From contig JAKVCY010000158.1 of NCBI GenBank assembly GCA_022448425.1, positions 1-49,690 of the forward strand: DNA of 49,690 bases. The letters run 5' to 3'. Both the position numbers and the translations under genes were made by a program. The DNA is from Thalassotalea sp. (GTDB lineage Bacteria > Pseudomonadota > Gammaproteobacteria > Enterobacterales > Alteromonadaceae). The notes beneath the pieces were generated by a model. It saw nothing but the letters and a program-made list of their open reading frames with translations. It did not search any database and was not told the DNA's origin. Shown here in pieces: positions 18,480 through 27,557 of the stretch; the stretch's first letter is position 1, and every line of letters starts with the position of its first letter.

Positions 18480-19798
18480 AGCGCCACCTCAATATACTGC
18501 CCTAAGTACGTGGCAATAAAGGCGAAACCTAGCGCAGAGCTTAAGTAGCCATATTGATAAGGCAGTTTAAGACGGCGCTGGCTAATCACGTAAAACAGCA
18601 ATAAGCGCACTGCATAGGCAATGACTAGCGCATAGATAGCACCATCAATAAAGTAGCTTGGCACCCATATCATCAGCAGCACTGCACCAACAACTGACGA
18701 GAATACGTTGATATGCATTTGGGTGTAGCTCGACTTATCCACATAACAACCCAAATTTAGTAATTCAGCAATTAACTTAAGTAACGTACACAGCAGCAAC
18801 AGCGGTAAAATGCTAGCGGCACCGTGATAGCTCTCAGGCGTAAGCCAAGTAATTAAAGTCGGACCTACAAGTCCTAACCCACCGCACATAACCACCGCAA
18901 GGGATGCCCCAATCATGGCAAAATGCGCATTCACCTTTAAGCCATTTTGCTCACTTAAAACACTGAAACGCTTCGGATACCACCACAATGTAAACGGTTG
19001 AATAAGCAGGATAGGTACAAGTGCGAATTTCATTGCAATCGCGTATAGCGCAACATCATCAGCACCAAAGTATTCGGCAAGCAACCAGCGATCCATACCC
19101 GCTAAAGCAAAAGATGCGATGCCTGCGACAAAGATTGGCCAGCCATATTTAAGAATGTCTTTCAGGCTTGCGACAGAAAAATGAAGGCCTGTTTCTTTAG
19201 CCTGAAGATGACCAAGATAAATAGCCACTACCACAGTCGAAATAGCTGTAGATGCGAGAACACTAATGATACCCCAACCTTGGGTGAAGCCATAAAACGT
19301 TAGCAGTACTTGAAGAACAACTTTCACCATAGTTACGGTGAAAAATAGTCGTGCCCGACCAGTAAATCTCAACCAAGCCAAAGGAACATTAAGTACGCTA
19401 CCTACTGCTAGCGCAATGCCCATCAATAATACTTCGTCGTGACTAATCCCTTCCGGTAACAAGGCTGCGACCTTAGTGCTAAATAAAAGGAATATCACCA
19501 AGGCAAACACACCGATAACAAATGCCAGCAACAGACACTGTCCCGCTTGCTTCTTCTGCTCTTGGTCTTTTTTAGCGAGCCCGACAAAGCGATAAAGCGC
19601 TTCAACCAAACCAAAGCCTAAGAAAATTGAAATAACGTTAGCGAATACCACTAACACCTCTAAACGACCGTAGTCATTAGGTGTTAGATAGTGGGTGTAT
19701 ACCGGTAACATGATTAGCGATATACCTTTCATCAAAAAGATGCCGACACCATAGTAGATGGAGTCGCTGAACAAACTTTTAATTCGACGACTAAGCAT
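18476..19798 (-). CDS. Oligosaccharide flippase, MOP/PST family (SypK- or Wzx-like)
   Basis: The 440-residue protein is almost wholly hydrophobic with 12-14 predicted membrane segments and the N-terminal Wzx pattern DSIYYGVGIFLMKGISLIMLPVYTHYLTPNDYGRLE (shown in part), where TPxDYG is characteristic. It would move lipid-linked repeat units across the inner membrane. It overlaps the ligase gene by four bases and the preceding glycosyltransferase by eight, so the three are one translationally coupled unit. Confidence 0.88.
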   Translation of the reverse strand: MLSRRIKSLFSDSIYYGVGIFLMKGISLIMLPVYTHYLTPNDYGRLEVLVVFANVISIFLGFGLVEALYRFVGLAKKDQEQKKQAGQCLLLAFVIGVFALVIFLLFSTKVAALLPEGISHDEVLLMGIALAVGSVLNVPLAWLRFTGRARLFFTVTMVKVVLQVLLTFYGFTQGWGIISVLASTAISTVVVAIYLGHLQAKETGLHFSVASLKDILKYGWPIFVAGIASFALAGMDRWLLAEYFGADDVALYAIAMKFALVPILLIQPFTLWWYPKRFSVLSEQNGLKVNAHFAMIGASLAVVMCGGLGLVGPTLITWLTPESYHGAASILPLLLLCTLLKLIAELLNLGCYVDKSSYTQMHINVFSSVVGAVLLMIWVPSYFIDGAIYALVIAYAVRLLLFYVISQRRLKLPYQYGYLSSALGFAFIATYLGQYIEVAL

Positions 19799-20837
19799 GA
19801 CCAGCTCCTTTGTGCATGTCTCCTATCGCATGTTGGTAAACGCGATAGATTTTAGGTAATACAGCACTAGTTGAAAACTTATCTCGGATGACTTGTTTCG
19901 CATTATTCGACAGCATGGTTAAGTAACCAGCCTGCAAACACAATACTTGATTCAGTTGACTAGCAAAGGCATTGGCAGAGTGCTCTTCGACAATCCAGCC
20001 GTTAGTGTTGTGTTTGATCAAGCTAGGTAGGCCACCGACCTGAAAACTAACTACAGGAATACCACGGCTCATTGCCTCTAGAGCGACTAAGGGTAAACCT
20101 TCGGCACGACTGGTAATACACAATAATTTGATATCCGACCAATAATCAGACATAGAGGCGACTTGCCCCATCATAGTGACGTTGTCAGGCTTTTCAGAAA
20201 GCAATTCTTCACGCATAGGTCCATCGCCATACATGGTAAATAAACCGTCTGGCAACTGCTTAGCCACATCCGTGAAAATATCTGGGCCTTTCTCAACACT
20301 TAAACGGCCAACAAAGGCAATTTGATGCTGACGCTGATAGTTATATTCTTGCGCTACGGGCTCAACAAAATTTTGAATAAGGGAGCTTTTGCCAGACAGC
20401 GCATTGGCAATTTCTTGAGATACACTAATACTCTTGCCTAGGCCAGCAGAAAAAATATCTAACCAGCGGTAACACTGCATTTTCAAACTTCCCTTTTCCC
20501 CTGCGTGATATGTAGAGACGACAGGTTTACCCAAGAGTCGACAAACGATTCGACCCAAGATGCCAGCCTTGTAACCATGGGTATGGACCAAATCGCAAGG
20601 AATATGCTTAAGAAGTTGGTAAAAGCTTAATACGCGGCCATTAAGCTTACATAAATTAACATTAGGAATGACGCCGCTTTCAAAAACAGGGTGTTTACCG
20701 TAGTTGTTCATCAATACGACAGTAACGCCATGTCCGTCAGCGGCTAGGCCATTTGCTAGGTTTGCGACATGCGTTTCGATGCCACCAAAATTGCGGCTAT
20801 CAAGCAATAACATTATGTGAAGTTGGCGTTTTGACAT
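19791..20837 (-). CDS. Glycosyltransferase, GT4 family
   Basis: The 348-residue protein starts MSKRQLHIMLLLDSRNFGGIETHV (part), a typical GT4 acceptor loop (GGIExH). It continues with LVHTHGYKAGI, the donor-domain start IAFVGRLSVEKGPDIF, MYGDGPMREEL and SRAEGLPLVALEAMSRGIPVVSF (part) with the E-x7-E pair. The ATG at 20837 is preferred because AAGGTG lies eight bases upstream; the longer frame to 20894 would include the promoter leader. It begins the GT-flippase-ligase unit downstream of a -24/-12 promoter. Donor unknown. Confidence 0.85.
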   Translation of the reverse strand: MSKRQLHIMLLLDSRNFGGIETHVANLANGLAADGHGVTVVLMNNYGKHPVFESGVIPNVNLCKLNGRVLSFYQLLKHIPCDLVHTHGYKAGILGRIVCRLLGKPVVSTYHAGEKGSLKMQCYRWLDIFSAGLGKSISVSQEIANALSGKSSLIQNFVEPVAQEYNYQRQHQIAFVGRLSVEKGPDIFTDVAKQLPDGLFTMYGDGPMREELLSEKPDNVTMMGQVASMSDYWSDIKLLCITSRAEGLPLVALEAMSRGIPVVSFQVGGLPSLIKHNTNGWIVEEHSANAFASQLNQVLCLQAGYLTMLSNNAKQVIRDKFSTSAVLPKIYRVYQHAIGDMHKGAGHA

Positions 20838-20901
20838 TTCAGGCACCTTTCTACAACCGTAATATTTGAGACAAAGCAAATTAGCTTTTCCCATTTACGG
20901 T

Positions 20902-20917
20902 TGCACAAAGTGAACCA
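20902..20917 (-). promoter_or_regulatory. Sigma-54 promoter for the GT-flippase-ligase unit
   Basis: On the minus strand TGGTTCA-CTTT-GTGCA has correctly spaced GG and GC. The ATG at 20837 is 65 bases downstream. Confidence 0.6.
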
Positions 20918-20970
20918 ACAAAATATAAATTACATTTCAATGACTTAACAATTAAGAAGAGACACTAAAA

Positions 20971-20983
20971 TTGCAAAAAGCAA
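20971..20983. promoter_or_regulatory. Enhancer-like site TTGCA-AAA-AGCAA
   Basis: One mismatch from TTGCA-N3-TGCAA, 54 bases upstream of the -24/-12 promoter at 20902-20917. The spacing equals that of the acyltransferase unit. Confidence 0.5.
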
Positions 20984-21060
20984 AGCGTTATTGTCAGAAT
21001 GCAAAAGTCACTCTTTTAGATAAAAAAAGCAGGAACCCAGAACATTTCGTAGGGAGAGAA

Positions 21061-21861
21061 CTAATAAAAGTAAATACTCTCTTCAGAGCGGTATATATAA
21101 TCATCAATAAAATGATTATCTTGTAAGTCCTTTATTACCGTCCATGTCACCATGCGAGAAAGCATGATTTGTTTTTTCTTCTGGTACGCTTCAGACAGAA
21201 CAAGTAACCCCACCACCAGAGATAGCTTATCTTTTTCATCAATTGAACTGCGATTGTCATGAAGCGTTTTTAAAATATAGGTTTGGATGAGTCCTTTGTA
21301 AGATTGGTTTTCGTAAATTTGAATTGCTAGTGCTGTGTTTTTCTTACTTTTAAAAGCACCCTTCGCCATGCCACTCGCCAATTCAGTTGGCGCCTGAATG
21401 AGTGCATCGATGTATTGATACGCATAAAGCGTATTATTATTTTCACCATCAAACGCCATTAGCGCCTGTGTAAGCAGTTTATTTGGACATGTATCTGAAA
21501 TCTCATTTAATAGTCGAGACAGCTCGTTGGTTTCCTCCATCGCGGTATCGTATAGATGGATTAAATATGGATAGATAGCGTCATGGCATCGATTAGCAGA
21601 ATCAATGTTTTCTATGATGAACTCTCCAACAGCTCGAAAATCTTGCGCATTCGCTTTATGCGTCATGGCAACCAACTGGAATAAGTTGTCGTATTGTTCA
21701 TTTTGAAATTCAGCAACAATTTTAGGTACTTGCGTCGAAATGACTACGCCTTCGGCATGTGTGCTCAGAGATAACGTGCTTAGAGATAAAGTGCTCAGTG
21801 ATAAAGCACATAGTGGTAGTGAGCAAGCAATCGCCAGCATCTTCCTTAATAATTTACACAT
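21061..21861 (-). CDS. Exported protein of unknown function in the polysaccharide locus
   Basis: I do not recognise this 266-residue protein. It starts with a signal peptide (MCKLLRKMLAIACSLPLCA, cleavage probably after THA) whose hydrophobic core contains LSLST three times, from a 15-base tandem repeat. The mature part is mostly helical, with charged residues and several Tyr/Asn-rich segments, and resembles repeat-type helical proteins in composition. AAGGA precedes the ATG. The gene lies 180 bases after the sypG-like gene and before the glycosyltransferase unit, where the Vibrio locus has sypH; this is not a glycosyltransferase. A possible -24/-12 promoter lies at 21919-21934. Periplasmic location is inferred. 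Confidence 0.7.
   Translation of the reverse strand: MCKLLRKMLAIACSLPLCALSLSTLSLSTLSLSTHAEGVVISTQVPKIVAEFQNEQYDNLFQLVAMTHKANAQDFRAVGEFIIENIDSANRCHDAIYPYLIHLYDTAMEETNELSRLLNEISDTCPNKLLTQALMAFDGENNNTLYAYQYIDALIQAPTELASGMAKGAFKSKKNTALAIQIYENQSYKGLIQTYILKTLHDNRSSIDEKDKLSLVVGLLVLSEAYQKKKQIMLSRMVTWTVIKDLQDNHFIDDYIYRSEESIYFY
21761..21805 (-). repeat. Three 15-base tandem repeats in a signal-peptide coding region
   Basis: GTGCTCAGAGATAAC, GTGCTTAGAGATAAA and GTGCTCAGTGATAAA follow each other exactly (plus-strand reading). They encode the LSLST units in the hydrophobic core of the preceding protein, so copy number would change signal-peptide length without shifting the frame. Confidence 0.8.
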
Positions 21862-21918
21862 AAAAATCCTTTTAAATACACCTATTGCCCGAGCGGATAT
21901 GCTTAACCTCTAAAGCCT

Positions 21919-21934
21919 TGCTAAAGCCTTGCCA
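21919..21934 (-). promoter_or_regulatory. Possible sigma-54 promoter before the unknown exported protein
   Basis: On the minus strand TGGCAAG-GCTT-TAGCA has GG and GC at the right spacing, 58 bases before the ATG at 21861. It sits within a short direct repeat (TAAAGCCTTGC) and I see no good enhancer-like palindrome upstream, so it is weaker than the others. Confidence 0.35.
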
Positions 21935-22040
21935 AAGTCTTACCTAAGCATTGCAAAGGCTTAGCTTTCACTACCGAGTATTAACATTTAGTAGCGATAA
22001 ACTCCTGCTCAGCAGAGCCTATTTACATATTAATATTTAC

Positions 22041-23495
22041 CTAAGACTCCCAAGCTTGTTTCTTGCGATAAATCGTTGAAGGGCTTACGTCTAACAATGC
22101 AGCTGCTTTTGGAATATTGCCGTCACATAAGTTAATCGCTTGCTCAATCGCCGTCCGTTCAACTTGTGCCAACGGAATGATATTAAACTCATTATCTGAA
22201 GACTGAGTAGTTTCCGTTTGGGTAACATCTGCAAGTTGCCCACTTTGTGGCGCAACAGATTCAGTGAAGCTTTGGTTGTCATCAGCCTTACCAGCTTCTA
22301 AATGTGCAGTTAAATGTGCTCCAACCTGATTAACTGGCGCAGGAAACATCTCTGGCATCACTTCTTCGCCGCTATTTAGAACAACCAAATTACGCACGAC
22401 ATTTTCAAGCTCGCGGACTTTGCCCGGCCAAGAATAAGACAACATTAATTGCTCCGCTGCTTTATTGAAACGCTTAAAGTTTTTCGTTTCTTCTTTGCTT
22501 ATAACGGTTAGGAACTGGCTTGCTATCTCTACGATATCTTTACCGCGCTCCCTTAGCGGTGGTAAGGCAATTGGAATAACATGTAAGCGATAATATAAAT
22601 CTTCGCGAAAGCGACCTTCCCTCACTTCAGCAAGAGGATCTCGGTTTGTTGCACAAACAAAACGTACATTAACCTTTTCTTGTTTACTTGAGCCTACTTT
22701 TTGAAAAGTACCAGACTGAATAAAACGTAAAATTTTGCTCTGTAAATCTAAGTCCATTTCACAGAGTTCGTCCAAGAACAAAGTACCACCATCAGCAAGA
22801 GCTGAGGCACCTTGACGTTCACTTAGCGCCCCAGTAAAGGCTCCCTTTACATGGCCAAAAATCTCACTTTCCATTAGGTCTTTAGGAATAGCTGCACAGT
22901 TCAGGGCGATAAATGGTGCTTCTTTTCGAGGGCTAAGTTGATGAACTGCTTCAGCACACAACTCTTTACCAGTTCCGCTTTCCCCTGTAATAAATACCGT
23001 AGCAGTACTTGGCGCTGCACTTTCGATAATGCGATATACCCCTTGCATCGCCATTGATGAGCCAATGAAGCCGCAAAAACCATCGCGTTCAAACTGCTCA
23101 CGGTACTCATCGATGATTTGTGTCATCTGCTGAGTTTTCACAGCATTACGCAAAGTAATCAGTAAACGCTTGTGTTCAACAGGCTTGCTAATAAAATCGA
23201 ATGCACCATATTTCATGGCATCTACAGCAACATCTACAGAGCCATGTGCAGTCAAAATAACAACCGTAATAGGTAGCTGTTGTTTGTGGATGTACTTAAG
23301 AATATCCATGCCTTCCATGTCAGGCAGATTGAGATCCAACAACACAATTCGAGGACACTGCGTATTGATAATATCGAGAGCGTTTTGGCCATTGCCAGCC
23401 ATAAACAATTCGTAAGGTTCTTTCGCTAAAAAGCCAGCATAAATAGCAGACAACGTAGGGCTGTCTTCAACTAAAAGTACTTGCGTGTTTTCCAT
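22041..23495 (-). CDS. sypG: Sigma-54-dependent response regulator (SypG/LuxO-like)
   Basis: The 484-residue protein has three parts: a receiver domain (phospho-acceptor Asp54 in VLLDLNLPDM, Lys in SKPVEHK), an AAA+ sigma-54 activation domain (Walker A GESGTGKE at 171-178, GAFTGA loop 218-223, FLDEL Walker B, FREDLYYRLHV), and a C-terminal Fis-type helix-turn-helix (ERTAIEQAINLCDGNIPKAA, part). It would oligomerise when phosphorylated and activate -24/-12 promoters. At least six such promoters lie in this locus. The usual WPGNVRELEN reads WPGKVRELEN. It is the last gene of the STAS-to-regulator operon, in the position of V. fischeri sypG; LuxO proper is a close alternative name. Confidence 0.88.
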   Translation of the reverse strand: MENTQVLLVEDSPTLSAIYAGFLAKEPYELFMAGNGQNALDIINTQCPRIVLLDLNLPDMEGMDILKYIHKQQLPITVVILTAHGSVDVAVDAMKYGAFDFISKPVEHKRLLITLRNAVKTQQMTQIIDEYREQFERDGFCGFIGSSMAMQGVYRIIESAAPSTATVFITGESGTGKELCAEAVHQLSPRKEAPFIALNCAAIPKDLMESEIFGHVKGAFTGALSERQGASALADGGTLFLDELCEMDLDLQSKILRFIQSGTFQKVGSSKQEKVNVRFVCATNRDPLAEVREGRFREDLYYRLHVIPIALPPLRERGKDIVEIASQFLTVISKEETKNFKRFNKAAEQLMLSYSWPGKVRELENVVRNLVVLNSGEEVMPEMFPAPVNQVGAHLTAHLEAGKADDNQSFTESVAPQSGQLADVTQTETTQSSDNEFNIIPLAQVERTAIEQAINLCDGNIPKAAALLDVSPSTIYRKKQAWES

Positions 23496-23574
23496 AAAAT
23501 AGTTAATCCATGCAATTACAAAGCGTTACAGAAAGGCTAATTGAGATTAGCTAGTCTCCAAAGTAACATTTCTT

Positions 23575-25254
23575 TTAACTTTTTCTAAGTGTTTTCTCTT
23601 TATTCTGAATCACTAGCACAGTAACATCATCTTCAACGTCACTACAAAGCTCAGTGAAGATATTCTCCACTCGCTGAATACCTTCTTCAAGGCTACCACT
23701 ATGGCCATCGCCTGTACTCCCTTTTATACAGAGCTCTTGACCAACACGAGTAAGTAGAACGTCGCGTTGCTCCCTCGCCGTACAGGCATCAAAAAAACCG
23801 TCAGTACAAAGCAATAATCGTTCGTTATCTTGTAGCAGCAAGCGGTGAGTTTGATAATCTGTATCTTGCACCACACCAGGAAGTGCGCCTTTTAGCTCAA
23901 GAGTTTGCCAGTCCACAGAATACTTGCTGTGTTCCTGTGAATATGACGAAGAGAAAAGAATAGGTGCCGGATGCCCTGCGCACACTAGCTCTATATGCTC
24001 ACTGCTAACAACAGCGCCTACGCAAGTAATCAGCGTCTTACTCAGTACGGGATCAGTGAGTAATTGATTAGATAAAGCAGTCATTAACGATGACAAACTA
24101 ATCGATTTATGAGTACCAATTAATCCAGAAAAAAAGCCGCTAAACGCATGGGCAAATAACGTCGACTCAACATTGTGCCCCATCACATCGGCAAGAATAA
24201 TGAGGGTTTTGTCTCCCATCTGGCGATGATAAATGAAATCCCCTCCCGTATTGGCTGGCGAAATCGTAAAGTAGTCTGCTTGATAGTTATCGAGTTCAGG
24301 CAAACGCTCCGGCAACAAGTTCGCCGTAAGCATTTCTTTCTCTCGTTTTGCAAGTTGCTGATAACGACTTAACGCTCGTTCAACGGCCATAATAAGCTTT
24401 TGCTTGTTAACAGGCTTAGTGAGGTAATTATCGATACCTAAAGAATTAGCTAGCATTTCCGTGTCGCTATCATCTTGCGCGGTCAAAAAAATAAAGGGAA
24501 CATGAGCCAAACTCTGATTTTCAGAAAGTTTTTTCTTCAATGTCAGTCCGTCAATCACTGGCATTGATATATCAGAAATAACTAAATCAATTACTTGCCC
24601 TTGGTGCTCTTGCAAAAATGCTTGGCCATTCTCAAAGCTAACGATGTGATAGCTATCGGGCAGATATGCAGCAACAAGTTCACGCATCATGGGCTCATCT
24701 TCAACGATGGCGACCGTCACCTGCTTATTAACCTGCTCTGGCGCTTCGATTGAAAAGCTGAACTGATTAAACCTCACACTAATGCCATCACTGCTATTAC
24801 CGCCAACAGTAGCAGGCTCATTCATCTTTGCTTTGTATTGGCAATGAGGAAATAACTGGAAAACAATACCTAATCCCATGCCAGATTCTGCAAAAGTGAA
24901 CTTACTAGCGTTCTCTCTGTGTTGCGTAAAGCCTTCAAATGGGGAACCATTGTCACGCAATTGGAAGCAAAGATGATCACCACTTTTCCTTACGAGTAAG
25001 TCGATGACGCTCGCTTTACACTCAGCGTGTTTAATCAAGTTCGTCAGCACCTCTGTTAAGGCAAGCTGCGCTTGGCTAATGACGGTTGTGCTGACATTAA
25101 ATTTTGAGAGTAATTGCGATATCGCTGTTCTCAAGCGCTTACTTTCGTCTAGCGACGGCGTAAGCGATATCGACAAAAGCTTTATCGGCGCAATCAAGTG
25201 TTCGGCAGCTTGCTGCAGCTCAGGCTGGTTTGATATGGCGGTCATCTGTTCCAT
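23575..25254 (-). CDS. sypE: HATPase-REC-PP2C partner-switch regulator (SypE-like)
   Basis: The 559-residue cytoplasmic protein carries an N-terminal anti-sigma-factor kinase-type HATPase (about 30-170; N-box EVLTNLIKHA, G1 DNGSPF). A central receiver domain follows (180-295; Asp228 in VISDISMP). The C-terminal PP2C/SpoIIE phosphatase (330-555) has ADVMGH, LLLCTDGFFDA and DDVTVLV as metal-binding segments. This unusual kinase-receiver-phosphatase order is that of V. fischeri SypE, which phosphorylates and dephosphorylates the STAS protein SypA and so restrains or permits biofilm formation. The STAS partner here is encoded at 31426-31773. Here the gene follows the hybrid-kinase gene, whereas sypE precedes sypF in V. 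fischeri. Confidence 0.9.
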   Translation of the reverse strand: MEQMTAISNQPELQQAAEHLIAPIKLLSISLTPSLDESKRLRTAISQLLSKFNVSTTVISQAQLALTEVLTNLIKHAECKASVIDLLVRKSGDHLCFQLRDNGSPFEGFTQHRENASKFTFAESGMGLGIVFQLFPHCQYKAKMNEPATVGGNSSDGISVRFNQFSFSIEAPEQVNKQVTVAIVEDEPMMRELVAAYLPDSYHIVSFENGQAFLQEHQGQVIDLVISDISMPVIDGLTLKKKLSENQSLAHVPFIFLTAQDDSDTEMLANSLGIDNYLTKPVNKQKLIMAVERALSRYQQLAKREKEMLTANLLPERLPELDNYQADYFTISPANTGGDFIYHRQMGDKTLIILADVMGHNVESTLFAHAFSGFFSGLIGTHKSISLSSLMTALSNQLLTDPVLSKTLITCVGAVVSSEHIELVCAGHPAPILFSSSYSQEHSKYSVDWQTLELKGALPGVVQDTDYQTHRLLLQDNERLLLCTDGFFDACTAREQRDVLLTRVGQELCIKGSTGDGHSGSLEEGIQRVENIFTELCSDVEDDVTVLVIQNKEKTLRKS

Positions 25255-25269
25255 CTTATCGCCTTAAAC

Positions 25270-27546
25270 CTAGATACTCGGCTTGTATAGATTATGAGAT
25301 TTAAGCGCATCTAATGAAGCGGCACTTAATGCCCCCACTTCAGCAACAAGCTCCGATACTCGATGTGATTCGCGTTGACGGCAGGCAGCTTCCAACGCCT
25401 TGGCTCGTTCTCCTAATCTCACCGCACCGACACTCGCCGCACTACTTTTTATGGCGTGTGCCTCTTTCTCTATTTGCTCAAGATCATCGACAAGAGTAGC
25501 CTGCTGAACCTGAGATATACGTCGCTCAGTCTCACTAATAAAAAGTTCTAACACCCGTTGGAAAATTTCTTCACCAGTATCTTCTAACAATTGCTCAACG
25601 ACTTTTTCATCCAACACATTCCGATCAGTTTTTTGCGGATCACCCGTTTTGGCTTCTGCGTCGGCTTCAGCATCTGTTATTGCTGGCAATGAATCCGACA
25701 AATCTTCTTCGAAAAATTTGTGGAGTTTTGCCAACAGTTCGGGCTTACTAATGGGCTTTTCAACAAATTCATTCATACCGGCATCGAAACAATGTTGCCT
25801 ATCATCTTTAGTCACGTTAGCTGTCATCGCCCAAATAGGGATACTGGCGATTTCCGATGTTTTATCCCTGATAATTCTGGTGGCTTGTGCGCCATCCATA
25901 ATAGGCATCGATAAATCCATTAAAATTAGTTGATATGCGTTTCTCTCAGCAAGCTCTACCGCAGCTAAGCCGTTGTCTGCAATGTCGATTTGATAGCCAG
26001 CGCGCTCCAGCATGGTTTTAATAACGAGTTGGTTCGGTAAGCTATCTTCAGCCACTAATATTCGCTGACCTTCACCTGACTGCTCAAATACTTCAGCTTG
26101 ATTGCTTTGATTGCGAGTAGGTTGTTCTCCTAGCACCATATTGATTAATTCTTTGTGACTTATATAGCAATGCTGATTAAATCCTGGTTCATAGGCATGG
26201 CGGCTGCTTGGGGTTTGGCTTTCTCCCTCAAATAAGCGAATTTCGGTTTGCTCACTATTGTCTCTTACGCAGTTTACGTCGCAATTCCACATATGAAGCT
26301 GTTTACTCAATGCCTCTTCACAAAATGCACTTACATTGCAGAGCTCTGCGCGCTTCGTGCTAACTCTTGCGTCTTCCAACAGTGCACCAGAAACTAGTGG
26401 CTCAGAAAAATAGCTGTGTGGAATAGCGACGAGGAAACTACTACCCCACCCCTCTTTAGAGCCAACCCGAACTTCGCCTCCCATCAGTTCAGTCTATTGT
26501 TTGGTGATCGCTAGGCCGAGCCCTGTACCTTCAAATTGACGCTTGTATGAAGAATCTGCCTGCACAAACTTGCTAAAAAGTTTTGGAATATCTTCATTCT
26601 TTATGCCGATGCCCGTATCTTTTACTTCAAAATGGATTTGGTTTTCATTGGCGTAGACGCTTACCTCGACACCACCACTATGTGTAAACTTGATAGCATT
26701 GGCGATTAAGTTGATGAGCACTTGTTTGATACGCTGCTCGTCAAGTAACAGTTGGGTTGATAGTCGTGGAGAAATGGTAAACATCAAGCCTATTTGTTTT
26801 TCTTTAACTCGTTCAATAAACAATGCGTGAAGATAAGATAGTAAGTCGAGTGTGCTAAATTCACTGACTTGTAAACTCAGTTTACCCGCCTCAATTTTAG
26901 AAAAATCGAGGACATCATTCACTAAACTAGACAATGATTTACCCGCAGTTAACGCATTGTTTAACAGTGCTTTTTGCTCATCGTCTAACGGAGTTGACGA
27001 TAACAACTCCATTGAACCAAGCATGGCGTTCATCGGGGTGCGAATTTCGTGGCTCATCACCGCTAAAAAATTACTTTTTTCTTTCGAACCAGAATCTGCC
27101 AACAGTTTCGCTTGCTCTAACTCTTGATACAGGTGGTTGACGCGAGTGCGCATTAAATTACGGGTTTGAATCGCCTGATTGATGGTCATCACCAAGTGTT
27201 CAGGCTCCCAGGGTTTTTCTAGAAAACTCCAAATACGCCCTTTATTTACCGCAGTCATGACTAAATCAGAATCGGCATTTCCCGTGAGCATAATGCGAAT
27301 TGTTTCAGGATAGTTTTCTGCTACGTTAGAGAGAAACTCGATACCGTCCATCTGCGGCATACGCATATCAGACACCACAATATCGATATTCTCTTTGACG
27401 ATAAGTTCGAGTGCTTCTATCGGGTTCGACACAAAAAAGAATCGCGCAGGTAGCTTGCGCGTCACACGCTTTATCGCAGCTAGAATAGCCTGTTCATCAT
27501 CGACGAAAAGTACACTGACTTGACCTAAGTTGGTTTGTATTCTCAC
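25270..27546 (-). pseudogene. sypF: Hybrid histidine kinase (SypF-like) interrupted by an in-frame TAG codon
   Basis: One reading frame runs from the GTG at 27546 to the stop at 25270, interrupted only by TAG at 26494-26496. Upstream (350 residues): receiver (Asp60 in VVSDMRMP), coiled coil, HisKA (His166 in MSHEIRTPMNAM) and HATPase up to GTGLGLAITKQ. Downstream (from the ATG at 26484, 404 residues): last strand of the HATPase (LMGGEVRVGS), a linker, a second receiver (Asp544 in full numbering, LILMDLSMP) and an HPt domain (His697 in EAHAIKSSA). Family members read KQLxELMGG at the break, so a Leu codon such as TTG has become TAG. No membrane segment is seen. It could be a pseudogene, a sequencing error, a suppressed stop, or two working fragments. 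Confidence 0.85.
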
Positions 27547-27557
27547 AAAAATTCTCT

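Noticed and set aside
26484..26494. Two independent genes in place of one broken kinase gene
   Set aside because: Both parts are in the same frame, the break falls inside the HATPase domain, and no ribosome site precedes the ATG at 26484; a nonsense change explains it better, though two working fragments cannot be excluded.
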